Shown piece by piece: positions 1-7,597 of a stretch of 8,656 nucleotides of DNA. How positions within the stretch are numbered: the first letter of the stretch is position 1; every line of letters starts with the position of its first letter. The position numbers and the translations under genes were made by a program. Location of the stretch: assembly GCA_007117945.1 (NCBI GenBank), contig SKTN01000325.1:1-8656 (forward strand), read 5' to 3'. Below the pieces are notes generated by a model. It was not told the origin of the DNA, searched no databases, and saw nothing but the letters and a program-made list of their open reading frames with translations. Origin of the DNA: Nitriliruptoraceae bacterium (GTDB lineage: Bacteria; Actinomycetota; Nitriliruptoria; Nitriliruptorales; Nitriliruptoraceae).

Positions 1-29
1 CAGCCCAGCTATCGACCACGCCAGCTCCA

Positions 30-51
30 GCGGGCGGTGACGACCACCCGC
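30..51 (-). terminator. Weak candidate terminator hairpin after the crotonase gene
   Basis: An imperfect inverted repeat of GCGGG and CCCGC (5 bp), one C/A mismatch, then 3 more base pairs around a 4-nt loop. It lies 20-41 nt past the crotonase stop codon. No T-run follows in either direction. Such short GC hairpins also arise by chance in DNA this rich in G+C. The rest of positions 1-70 holds nothing I recognise. Confidence 0.2.
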
Positions 52-70
52 GCCGCACCCGCCGCAGGGC

Positions 71-862
71 TCAGCGGCCGGGGAAGCGGGGGCTGCGGCG
101 CGCCCGGGCGGCGGCCAACCCCTCGCGCAGATCGTCGGTGCCGTAGCTGACGGCCTGGGCCGCCGCCTCCAGATCGAGGGCGGAGGCCTGATCGAGCTGC
201 GGGCTCAGCCGCAGCGTGCGTTTGAGCTGGCGGACGACCACGGGTGAGGCCGTGGCGATCTGCGCGGCGAGCTCCCGGGCACGGGTCGTGACCTCGCTCG
301 CGGTGACGGCCTCCAGGGCGAGGCCCTGGGCCGCGGCGGTGCCGCCGTCGACCAGCGCGCCGGTGTACAGCCAGGCCGCGGCACGTTCCGCACCCAGCAG
401 GCGGGGCAGGAACCACGTCCCCGCCATCCCGGGGTGCAGGCCCAGCTGGGAGAAGTTCAGGCCGACCTTCGCCTCGGTCGCGAGGATGCGGATGTCGGCC
501 GCCAGGGCCACGCACAGGCCGGCACCGACGGCGTTCCCGTTGACGGCGGCGATGACCGGCACGGGCAGCCGGCCGACGCTGAGGAACCGGTCGTAGAAGC
601 TGCGCATCGTCGCCGTGGCGTCGAAGGCCTCCTCGCGCGACCTGCGGGCGAGGTCCTCGAGCATGTCGAGATCGCCGCCGGCGGAGAAGGCCGGCGGCGT
701 GCCGGTGAGCACCACCACCCGCAGCTGCTGATCCTCGGCGAGCTCCTGGCAGCGGGCGGCCAGCTCGCTGCCCATCGCCGAGGTCATCGCGTTGCGGCGA
801 TCGGGGTCGTCGATGGTCAGCGTGGCGACGCCGTGCTCGTCGCGTTCGAGCAGCACACCCAC
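71..862 (-). CDS. Crotonase-superfamily protein (enoyl-CoA hydratase/isomerase-like)
   Basis: This is a soluble cytoplasmic acyl-CoA-binding protein of the crotonase fold, 263 aa from the chosen start, a normal length for the family. It shows the first oxyanion-hole segment FSAGGDL (about residues 59-65). The second is NGNAVGAGL (108-116), followed by ALAADIRI, then the LGLHPG turn (140-145) and a typical C-terminal helix ending RRSPRFPGR. In an ungapped comparison with classical enoyl-CoA hydratases, the two catalytic glutamates (Glu144 and Glu164 of the rat enzyme) are replaced by Cys117 and Phe137. The acyl-CoA fold is therefore clear but hydratase activity is doubtful. I chose the GTG at 862 because GGGGAGG lies 6 nt upstream; the frame is also open to a GTG at 877, whose nearest GAGG is only 2 nt away. 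It lies about 32 bp behind the diguanylate cyclase on the same strand and is probably co-transcribed. Substrate and reaction cannot be read from the sequence. I am sure of the superfamily and unsure of the activity. Confidence 0.9.
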   Translation of the reverse strand: MGVLLERDEHGVATLTIDDPDRRNAMTSAMGSELAARCQELAEDQQLRVVVLTGTPPAFSAGGDLDMLEDLARRSREEAFDATATMRSFYDRFLSVGRLPVPVIAAVNGNAVGAGLCVALAADIRILATEAKVGLNFSQLGLHPGMAGTWFLPRLLGAERAAAWLYTGALVDGGTAAAQGLALEAVTASEVTTRARELAAQIATASPVVVRQLKRTLRLSPQLDQASALDLEAAAQAVSYGTDDLREGLAAARARRSPRFPGR

Positions 863-868
863 CAGGGA

Positions 869-875
869 CCTCCCC
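869..875 (-). promoter_or_regulatory. Ribosome binding site deciding the crotonase start
   Basis: GGGGAGG on the minus strand, with a 6-nt spacer before the GTG at 862. It lies inside the longer open frame that begins at GTG 877. This favours the shorter 263-residue product over the 268-residue one. Confidence 0.65.
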
Positions 876-894
876 ACGACCTCGATCGGGCAGC

Positions 895-2562
895 CTACTG
901 CGAGGACCCTGCCGTCCCTGCGCCGCCGCCGACGGTCTCCCGCTGCCGCCGCTGCTTCTCGGCGTACATCGCCGCGTCCGCCGCATCGAGCAGCTCGTCC
1001 ATCGGGCCAGCCGCGGTGGCGGTGACCACGCCGATGCTGGCACCCACGCTGACCGTGGTATCGGCCTCCACGGGCACGGGGCGTTCGATCCGGTCGGTGA
1101 GCCGGCGGGCGACCTGGTCCGCCGCCGTGGCGTCGGTGCGGGGCAGGGCGACCACGAACTCGTCACCACCGAAGCGGGCCGCGACGTCCTGGTCACGGAC
1201 CTGCGCGGTGATGCGCTCGGCGACCGCGAGGAGCAGTTCATCGCCCGTGGCGTGCCCGTAGGTGTCGTTGACGGGTTTGAACCCGTCGAGGTCGATGAAC
1301 AGCAGGCTCAGCGGCAGCTCGTCGCGGAGCTCCTCGAGCCCCTCGTCCAGTCCCCGGCGGTTGCGCAGACCCGTCAGCGGGTCCGTCGCGGCGTCGACCG
1401 CGCTGCGCTGCTGGGCCTGGAACATCGCCGTGACGTCCGTGGCGCTGATCACGGCTCCGCCCGCCTGGACGGGCAGGCTGCTGATGCGCACCTGCCACCA
1501 GCGTGTGCGGGTACCGGGGCTGCGGTGGTCGATCACCCGGGCCTTGTCCCGGGGGGCGAGCAGGTACTCCCGGACCGCAGCGACGATCCTGGCGGCAGAG
1601 TCGGCCGCAGGGTCCGATCCCGGGGTCGTGGGGGCCGTCCACTCCGCCAGGGCGGTGCCCACGGGGAGACCGATCAGGGGGTCACCCTGTGGGCCGTCCC
1701 GCCACGCCGGGTTGGCGTGCACGATGCGTCCGCCATCGTCCACCACCGCCGTGGGGCTGTCGATCGTGTCGATCACCGTGCGTGCGAACAGTTCCCGGTC
1801 CCGGAGCGCCGCGGTGGCCTCGATCTCCGCGGTCACGTCCTCCAGCGCCACCACGCACCCCAGCGTCGTGTCCTCCCCGGGTCGCAGCGCCCCCACGTGT
1901 GCCCGCAGCGCGCGGTCGCCGACGCGCACGACGCGCACGGGTTCATCGACGTCGCCCTGGCCGTTGCCCCGTGTCAGCAGCGCGACCACCGCGGTCAGCC
2001 AGGCCTGGTCGTCGGCGGCCAGGGACCCACGCCAGCCCGCGCCGAGCAGCTCCTCGTAGCCGGCGCCGAGCAGCAGGCAGGCCCGCTCGTTGGCGTAGAC
2101 CAGGCCGGCGTCCGCGCCGAGGTGGAGCACGCCGTACGGGGACGCGGCCAACAGGTCGTCGATGCGCGTGGAGACGTCACGCTTGATCGCGACCAGGTGG
2201 GTGATGTCCCCGTCCGCGTCGCGCACGGGGGAGATCGTCATCCGGTCGGTGTAGAGCTCGCCGTCCTTGCGGCGGTTGATCAGCTCACCCTCCCAGGTGC
2301 GGCCCGAGAGGACGGTCTGCCACAGGCCGGCGTAGAAGGTGGGGTCGTGCTGGCCGGAGCTGAGCAGACGCGGTGTCCCGCCCACCGCCTCGTCGTAGCT
2401 GTAGCCGGTGACCACGGTGAACGCCTCGTTGACGTGGCGGATCACCCCGTCGGTGTCGGTGATGACCACCATGGCATCGGCCGCGTCCAGCGCGGCGATC
2501 GCCAGGGCCTGATCGAGGTCCTCACGGCGCCGCCGGGGGAAGGGCTGGCTGGGGTCGTTCAC
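895..2562 (-). CDS. PAS-PAS-PAS-GGDEF diguanylate cyclase
   Basis: This protein (555 aa) should make the second messenger c-di-GMP from two GTP. It has no signal peptide or membrane segment, so it is a cytosolic sensor. PAS 1 (about residues 20-133) is the clearest, with ITDTDG, VNEAF, GYSYDEAVG and the ELINRRKDG stretch typical of PAS-PAC sensors. PAS 2 (about 135-248) and PAS 3 (about 258-382, with VHANPAW and a closing ATDVT) are more divergent. The GGDEF domain (about 388-540) has TDPLTGLRNRR, the metal-binding FIDLDGFKPVND segment (Asp424) and an exact GGDEF at 465-469. RDQD at 456-459, five residues upstream, fits the RxxD inhibitory site, so product feedback is likely. There is no EAL or HD-GYP domain. 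PAS 1 lacks the cysteine motif of LOV photoreceptors and the ligands are unknown. The GTG start has GAGG 5 nt upstream. It heads a probable two-gene operon with the downstream crotonase and is divergent from gltB. Confidence 0.95.
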   Translation of the reverse strand: MNDPSQPFPRRRREDLDQALAIAALDAADAMVVITDTDGVIRHVNEAFTVVTGYSYDEAVGGTPRLLSSGQHDPTFYAGLWQTVLSGRTWEGELINRRKDGELYTDRMTISPVRDADGDITHLVAIKRDVSTRIDDLLAASPYGVLHLGADAGLVYANERACLLLGAGYEELLGAGWRGSLAADDQAWLTAVVALLTRGNGQGDVDEPVRVVRVGDRALRAHVGALRPGEDTTLGCVVALEDVTAEIEATAALRDRELFARTVIDTIDSPTAVVDDGGRIVHANPAWRDGPQGDPLIGLPVGTALAEWTAPTTPGSDPAADSAARIVAAVREYLLAPRDKARVIDHRSPGTRTRWWQVRISSLPVQAGGAVISATDVTAMFQAQQRSAVDAATDPLTGLRNRRGLDEGLEELRDELPLSLLFIDLDGFKPVNDTYGHATGDELLLAVAERITAQVRDQDVAARFGGDEFVVALPRTDATAADQVARRLTDRIERPVPVEADTTVSVGASIGVVTATAAGPMDELLDAADAAMYAEKQRRQRETVGGGAGTAGSSQ

Positions 2563-2567
2563 CGGGA

Positions 2568-2571
2568 CCTC
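2568..2571 (-). promoter_or_regulatory. Ribosome binding site of the diguanylate cyclase gene
   Basis: Minus-strand GAGG (within CGAGGT), 5 nt before the GTG at 2562. It supports this start; no better-placed alternative start was seen upstream. Confidence 0.6.
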
Positions 2572-2744
2572 GCTCGCTGGAGGATGCGGACAGCGGTCCC
2601 CCGGCGCGCTGGCACCACGGCGTGGGACGTGCCGCCGCTGAGGGTGACCACGCCCCGGCCCGGTGCAGGCGCACTCCTAGCAGGCGTCGCGGGGTGGTGG
2701 CCAGGGGCCAACGGCGGTGCGTCCCGGGGGCAGGACCGTCCGGA

Positions 2745-2774
2745 TGGACACCGTCGTGACCCGCCCGGTACCGT
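2745..2774 (+). promoter_or_regulatory. gltB: Candidate sigma70-type promoter of gltB
   Basis: TGGACA at 2745-2750 matches the TTGACA -35 consensus at five of six positions. After an 18-nt spacer, TACCGT at 2769-2774 fits the TAnnnT -10 form common in actinobacteria. Transcription would start near 2781, giving a leader of about 150 nt before the gltB GTG. It is the best promoter match I saw in the intergenic region. Confidence 0.5.
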
Positions 2775-2790
2775 TGGCGAAGAGCAACGG
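2771..2790. promoter_or_regulatory. Inverted repeat over the gltB -10 and start point, possible operator
   Basis: CCGTTG (2771-2776) and CAACGG (2785-2790) form a perfect 6-bp dyad with an 8-nt centre. It overlaps the proposed -10 box and the predicted transcription start. A repressor dimer bound here would block the promoter. It resembles no operator I can name, and GlnR-type or NtcA-type motifs are not evident. Confidence 0.35.
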
Positions 2791-2822
2791 CGCTCGCGAT
2801 CCCCGGATCCGCGGGCGCCGTT
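2786..2822 (+). promoter_or_regulatory. Strong hairpin at the predicted 5' end of the gltB leader
   Basis: Arms 2786-2798 and 2810-2822 pair over 13 bp, including AACGGCGC with GCGCCGTT and one G-U pair, around an 11-nt loop. If transcription starts near 2781, the hairpin sits about 5 nt from the mRNA 5' end, where it could stabilise the message or act in regulation. No T-run follows it, so a classical attenuator is not supported. Its left arm shares AACGG with the dyad at 2771-2790. Confidence 0.45.
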
Positions 2823-2923
2823 CGTGCGTCCGACCGGGATCCGTGACTGCGCGGCCGCCTCGAGCCAGCGTCCGCGCTCCCCGTCCCGGTCCGTCGAGCT
2901 GTTCGGCGTGACCCTGAGCCGTC

Positions 2924-2928
2924 GGAGG
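2924..2928 (+). promoter_or_regulatory. gltB: Ribosome binding site of gltB
   Basis: GGAGG with a 5-nt spacer to the GTG at 2934. It fixes the start and so the length of the propeptide ahead of the catalytic cysteine. Confidence 0.75.
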
Positions 2929-2933
2929 CACCG

Positions 2934-5900
2934 GTGACCGAGCACGCGCGCACGCTGCCAGCACCCCGAGCATCGACCCTGGGGTTCGACCCCGCCGCCG
3001 AGCGTGACGCCTGTGGGATCGGCTTCGTCGCCCACGTGGACGGCCAGCCTCGTCGCAGCATCGTGGAGATGGCCCTGCGCGGGCTGTGCGGCGTCAGGCA
3101 CCGCGGTGCCGTCGCCGCCGACGCGCGATCCGGTGACGGAGCGGGGGTGCTCACCCAGATCCCCCGCCAGCTCGCAGCGCAGTGGGCGCAGCAGCTCGGC
3201 GCGGCGGCGGTGGACCCCGCCCGCACGGGGCTGGCGATGCTGTTCCTGCAGGCCGGGGAGGACCAGGCTGCGCAGCAGGCACGCGCGCGGGCCCAGGAGG
3301 CCTTCGCTCAGGCGTGCGCCGCGGAGGGCGTGGAGCTGGTGGGCTTCCGCGAGGTCCCCACGGTGCCTCAGGCCATCGGCGAGATGGCGCTCGCGGCCCA
3401 GCCGGCGCTGGTCCAGGCGGTGCTGCTGCGCCCCGAGGGCGCGGACGATCCCGAGGCGGAGCGGGCGGCCTACCGCGTCCGCCGGCGGGCCCGCAAGGCC
3501 TGCGAGGCGGCCGAGGTGCGCTTCTACGCCGCGAGCTGCTCCTTCCTCACCGTCACCTACAAGGCGATGGCCGACGCCGACCAGCTCGACGCCTTCTACC
3601 CCGACCTCGGCGACGAGCGGTTCGTCTCCGCCCTGGCGATCTTCCACTCGCGCTTCTCCACCAACACCGCCCCCTCGTGGGAACGGGCCCAGCCCTTCCG
3701 CACCCTGTGCCACAACGGTGAGATCAACACCATCGATGGCAACCTGAACCTGATGCGCGCCCGGGAGGGGCAGTTCGTCCCCGGGCAGCTCTCGGTGGAC
3801 GGCGTCGATTGGGCCGCGCCCGAGCTGCTGCCGCCGGTGATCGACCACGACCAGTCGGACTCGGCCAAGCTGGACGCCGCCCTCGAGCTGTTGGTGCTCG
3901 GTGGCCGGGACCTGCGGCACGCCCAGGCGATGCTGGTGCCCCAGGTCTGGGAGGGTGCCCGCGACCTCGAGCCCGCCGTCCGTGACTTCTACCGCTACCA
4001 CTCCTGTCTCGTGGAGCCGTGGGACGGCCCCGCCGGCCTGATCTTCACCGACGGCAGGCGGGTGGCCGCCGGTCTCGACCGCAACGGCCTGCGTCCCCTG
4101 CGCTACCACGTGTGCGAGGACGGCACCGTCGTGGCCTCCTCCGAGGTGGGCGCGGTCACCACCTCCCTGCCCACCGACGACCCCGACCACCACGGGCGGG
4201 TCCGTCGCGAGCGGCTCGGCCCCGGCCAGATGCTGTGCGTGGATCCCACCGAGGGCGGGCTGCAGGAGGACCGGGAGATCAAGCTGCGCCTCGGGGCGAA
4301 CGCGCCCTACGGCCGCTGGCTCGGCGAGCACCTCATCCCGATGCGTGCCGGCCAGCCCGTCGAGGGGGTCCCCGGGGACCTGGTGCAGCGCCAGTTGGCC
4401 TTCGGCATCACCAAGGAGGAGATCATCTCGATCCTGCGGCCGATGGCCACGCAGGGTCGGGAGACCACCTCCTCGATGGGTGACGACACCCCGATCGAGG
4501 CGCTCAGCCACGTGCGCCGGCCGGTGTCGCACTTCCTCAAGCAGCGCTTCGCCCAGGTCACCAACCCGCCCATCGACCACTACCGCGAGTCCGAGGTGAT
4601 GAGCCTGCGCACCCTGCTGGGACCGCGGGCCTCGATCCTGACCGAGACACCGCAGGCGGCGGAACTGGTCGAGCTCGGGTCCTTCTTCCTCTACCCCGAG
4701 GGCCTGCAACGCATCGTGCTGTCGCCGGACCTGCCCTTCGCCGTCCAGGCCGTCGACGCCACCTTCGCCGTCACCGACGGGCCCGAAGGTCTGGCCGCGG
4801 CACTGGAGCGCCTCGGTGACGAGGCCGTCGCGCACGTGCGCGACGGTGCCGGTGTGGTGGTGGTCTCCGACGTCGGCGTCGACGCCGACCGTGTCCGGGT
4901 CCCGATCCTGCTGGCCATCGGTGCGGTTCACCAGCGTCTGCTGCGGGAGAACCTGCGGACCTCGACCTCGCTGGTCGCGGAGACCGACGAGGCGCGAGAG
5001 ACCCACGACGCGGCGACCCTGCTGGGTTACGGCGCCGACGCGATCGTGCCCCGGCTGGTGCTGCAGACGATCGCCGACCTCGCCGACGAGGGCCGTATCG
5101 GTGGCGACAACCCCTCCGCCTCCATCGCCCAGGAGCGCTACCGCAACGCCCTCGAGGACGGCGTGCTGAAGATCATGTCCAAGATGGGCATCAGCGTCCT
5201 GGACAGCTACCGCTCGGCGCAGATCTTCGAGTGCCTCGGCCTCGGCCCGGACGTGATCGACACCTGCTTCACCGGGACCACCTCGACGCTCGGTGGGCTC
5301 ACCCTCGCCGACCTCGGCGCGGAGGTGCTGGCCCAGCATGCGGAGGCCTTCCCCGCCCCGGACGAGGACGGCGAGGTCGCGCTGCCCAACCTGTCGAGCC
5401 CCGGCATCATCAAGTGGCGCAAGGGCGGCGAGTTCCACGACATGTCCAAGCCCGTGGTCGACGCCCTGCACGACACCCTGGGCCTCGGGCGCACCGCCTC
5501 CACCGAGCCCTTCCGGCTCGACGGCGTCGGGGTCGGCACCGAGGTGGACGGCACCACCGCGGCCCTGCTGCGCACCGCGGCCGACCAGGGCCGCACCGAC
5601 CTCTACGCCCACTTCAGCCGCACGGTGCGTTCCCGTCCGCCGGCCTACCCCCGGGACTTCCTGGCGCCCCTCGGCACGGGGACACCGGTGCCCCTGGAGG
5701 AGGTCGAACCCGTCGCGGCCATCACCGCGCGTTTCTCCACGGGCGCGATGTCCCACGGTGCGCTGTCGGCCGAGGCCCATGAGACCCTCGCGGCGGCGCT
5801 GAACATGATCGGTGGCCGTGCCAACTCCGGCGAGGGCGGCGAGGACCCGGCGCGCTTCCGCACCCGCTGGAGCGGGCTCGACCTCGACTGCCGCATCAAG

Positions 5901-7592
5901 CAGGTGGCCTCGGGACGCTTCGGGGTCACCCCGGAGTACCTGGCCAACGCCCACATGCTCCAGATCAAGATCGCCCAGGGCTCCAAGCCCGGTGAGGGCG
6001 GCCAGATCCCTGGGCACAAGGTCACCGATGAGATCGCCCGGCTGCGCCATACCACGCCCGGTGTGACCCTGATCAGCCCGCCGCCGCACCACGACATCTA
6101 CTCCATCGAGGACCTCGCCCAGCTGATCTTCGACCTCAAGCAGGTCAACCCCGAGGCGGAGGTCGACGTCAAGCTGGTGGCGGAGGCCGGGATCGGCACT
6201 GTCGCGGCGGGGGTGGTCAAGGCCCTGGCGGACTCGATCCACATCTCCGGCAACGACGGCGGCACGGGCGCCTCACCGCTGTCCTCGATCCAGCACGCCG
6301 GCCTGCCCTGGGAGCTCGGCCTGGCCGAGGTGCAGCAGCGCCTGCGCGAGAACCGGCTCCGGGGACGGGTGAAGCTGCGGGTCGACGGCGGGTTCAAGAC
6401 CGGTCACGACATCCTGCTGGCCGCCCTGCTCGGCGCCGACGAGTACTCCTTCGGTACCGCGGCGCTGTTCGCCGAGGGGTGCATCATGGCGCGGGCCTGT
6501 CACCGCGACACCTGCCCCGTGGGCATCGCGACGCAGCGCCGCGACCTGCGCGACAAGTTCGCGGGGACCCCGGAGATGGTGGCGGCCTACCTCACCATGG
6601 TCGCCGAGGAGGTCCGTGGTCTGCTCGCCGAGCTCGGCCACCGCAGCCTCGACGAGGTGATCGGCCGGGTGGACCTGCTGGAGCGCAAGGCCGACCTCAC
6701 GGGCAAGGCCGAACGCATCGACGTGTCCCCCCTGCTGGTCGACCCCGGCGTGGGCGAGCGTCGCTTCACCGGCAGGGTGGCGATCCAGGACCCTCGTAGC
6801 GAGCTCGGTGACCGGGTGTTCGCCGACGCGCTGGAGACCATCTTCCTCGGCGGGATCACGGAGTTCACCTACGCGATCTCCAACGCCGACCGCACCATCG
6901 GCGCCCGCATCGGGGGCGCCGTCGGGCTCGAGTTCGGTGAGGAGGACCCACCCGGTCTCGCCCGGCTGCGCTTCAGCGGCGCGGCGGGGCAGTCCTTCGG
7001 CGCCTTCACCAGCCGCGGGGTGGAACTGGTCCTCGACGGGGAGGCCAACGACTACGTCGGCAAGGGTCTCGGTGGCGGACGGATCGTCATCCGGGCACCC
7101 GAGGACGACGCGGGGGACCCCGTGCTGGTGGGCAACACCGTCCTCTACGGTGCCACCGCCGGGCAGCTCTTCGTCGCGGGTCGTGCCGGGGAGCGCTTCG
7201 CGGTGCGCAACTCCGGTGCCACCGCGGTGGTGGAGGGCACGGGTGATCACGCCTGCGAGTACATGACCGGCGGCACCGTCGTCGTGCTGGGCCCCACCGG
7301 CCACAACATCGGTGCCGGCATGAGCGGGGGGGAGTGCATCGTCCACGACCCCCGCGGCGAGGTACTGGCGCGGGTCAACCGCCAGCTCGTGGAGGCCCGA
7401 CGGCCCGATGGCGGGCAGCTGGAGCGGGTCCGGGCCCTGGTCGAGGAGCACGCCACCGTCACCGGCTCGCCCCGGGCGCGGCGCCTGCTGTCGGAGTGGG
7501 AGGCCACCTCCGAGCACCTGTGGCGGATCGCTCCGAAGACCGAGATGGACCGCGTCGCCTCCGCGGAGACCGCCGGCACCAAGGCGGACTGA
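2934..7592 (+). CDS. gltB: Glutamate synthase large (alpha) subunit, NADPH type
   Basis: GltB converts glutamine and 2-oxoglutarate into two glutamates, the second step of the GS-GOGAT ammonia assimilation route, in the cytoplasm. At 1552 aa it is full length. The class II glutaminase domain starts at Cys27 (in DACGIGF), the nucleophile exposed when the 26-residue propeptide is removed; HNGEIN is at 260-265. The FMN/synthase part has GAMSHGALS, then SGEGGED (near 965-971), IKQVASGRFGVTPEYL and SGNDGGTGASP (1105-1115). The 3Fe-4S cysteines are C1183, C1189 and C1194 (C-x5-C-x4-C). The Gly-rich beta-helix domain follows, with GLGGGRIVI near 1379 and HNIGAGMSGG near the C-terminus. Only 16 residues separate GGED from IKQVASGRFG, too few for the longer insertion I recall from ferredoxin-dependent enzymes, so electrons should come from NADPH through a GltD partner. 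No gltD is adjacent in this window. The start is GTG with GGAGG upstream. The identification is secure; the cofactor type is inferred. Confidence 0.97.
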   Translation: MTEHARTLPAPRASTLGFDPAAERDACGIGFVAHVDGQPRRSIVEMALRGLCGVRHRGAVAADARSGDGAGVLTQIPRQLAAQWAQQLGAAAVDPARTGLAMLFLQAGEDQAAQQARARAQEAFAQACAAEGVELVGFREVPTVPQAIGEMALAAQPALVQAVLLRPEGADDPEAERAAYRVRRRARKACEAAEVRFYAASCSFLTVTYKAMADADQLDAFYPDLGDERFVSALAIFHSRFSTNTAPSWERAQPFRTLCHNGEINTIDGNLNLMRAREGQFVPGQLSVDGVDWAAPELLPPVIDHDQSDSAKLDAALELLVLGGRDLRHAQAMLVPQVWEGARDLEPAVRDFYRYHSCLVEPWDGPAGLIFTDGRRVAAGLDRNGLRPLRYHVCEDGTVVASSEVGAVTTSLPTDDPDHHGRVRRERLGPGQMLCVDPTEGGLQEDREIKLRLGANAPYGRWLGEHLIPMRAGQPVEGVPGDLVQRQLAFGITKEEIISILRPMATQGRETTSSMGDDTPIEALSHVRRPVSHFLKQRFAQVTNPPIDHYRESEVMSLRTLLGPRASILTETPQAAELVELGSFFLYPEGLQRIVLSPDLPFAVQAVDATFAVTDGPEGLAAALERLGDEAVAHVRDGAGVVVVSDVGVDADRVRVPILLAIGAVHQRLLRENLRTSTSLVAETDEARETHDAATLLGYGADAIVPRLVLQTIADLADEGRIGGDNPSASIAQERYRNALEDGVLKIMSKMGISVLDSYRSAQIFECLGLGPDVIDTCFTGTTSTLGGLTLADLGAEVLAQHAEAFPAPDEDGEVALPNLSSPGIIKWRKGGEFHDMSKPVVDALHDTLGLGRTASTEPFRLDGVGVGTEVDGTTAALLRTAADQGRTDLYAHFSRTVRSRPPAYPRDFLAPLGTGTPVPLEEVEPVAAITARFSTGAMSHGALSAEAHETLAAALNMIGGRANSGEGGEDPARFRTRWSGLDLDCRIKQVASGRFGVTPEYLANAHMLQIKIAQGSKPGEGGQIPGHKVTDEIARLRHTTPGVTLISPPPHHDIYSIEDLAQLIFDLKQVNPEAEVDVKLVAEAGIGTVAAGVVKALADSIHISGNDGGTGASPLSSIQHAGLPWELGLAEVQQRLRENRLRGRVKLRVDGGFKTGHDILLAALLGADEYSFGTAALFAEGCIMARACHRDTCPVGIATQRRDLRDKFAGTPEMVAAYLTMVAEEVRGLLAELGHRSLDEVIGRVDLLERKADLTGKAERIDVSPLLVDPGVGERRFTGRVAIQDPRSELGDRVFADALETIFLGGITEFTYAISNADRTIGARIGGAVGLEFGEEDPPGLARLRFSGAAGQSFGAFTSRGVELVLDGEANDYVGKGLGGGRIVIRAPEDDAGDPVLVGNTVLYGATAGQLFVAGRAGERFAVRNSGATAVVEGTGDHACEYMTGGTVVVLGPTGHNIGAGMSGGECIVHDPRGEVLARVNRQLVEARRPDGGQLERVRALVEEHATVTGSPRARRLLSEWEATSEHLWRIAPKTEMDRVASAETAGTKAD

Positions 7593-7597
7593 GGGGC

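Larger units (their letters stand above)
2563..2933. other. Divergent intergenic region between the diguanylate cyclase gene and gltB
   Basis: A 371-bp stretch with no credible gene; open frames crossing it are low-complexity Arg/Pro/Gly products of GC-rich DNA. The gltB side holds a sigma70-like promoter, a dyad and a strong hairpin, listed separately. On the minus strand I found a ribosome binding site for the diguanylate cyclase gene but no convincing -35/-10 pair; TAGGAG around 2674-2679 (minus strand) is the nearest thing to a -10. I recognised no known riboswitch. Confidence 0.7.

Noticed and set aside
9..1241. Minus-strand open frame of 410 codons over the crotonase gene and the end of the diguanylate cyclase gene
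   Set aside because: It spans two real genes in another frame on the same strand and is an Arg/Pro/Ser/Gly-rich compositional artefact.
2771..2822. Classical transcription attenuator or known riboswitch in the gltB leader
   Set aside because: The hairpin has no T-run, no leader peptide rich in one amino acid was seen, and no known glutamine or other riboswitch core was recognised. It is kept only as a structured leader.
1252..2937. Plus-strand open frame of 561 codons opposite the diguanylate cyclase gene
   Set aside because: It is antisense to a gene with clear PAS and GGDEF motifs, shows no family signature, and runs through the divergent intergenic region to the gltB start.
2559..6242. 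Minus-strand open frame of 1227 codons opposite gltB
   Set aside because: It lies antisense to the fully conserved gltB, has Val/Leu/Gly/Asp/Arg-rich low-complexity composition and no recognisable domain. Long antisense frames are expected where third positions are nearly all G or C.
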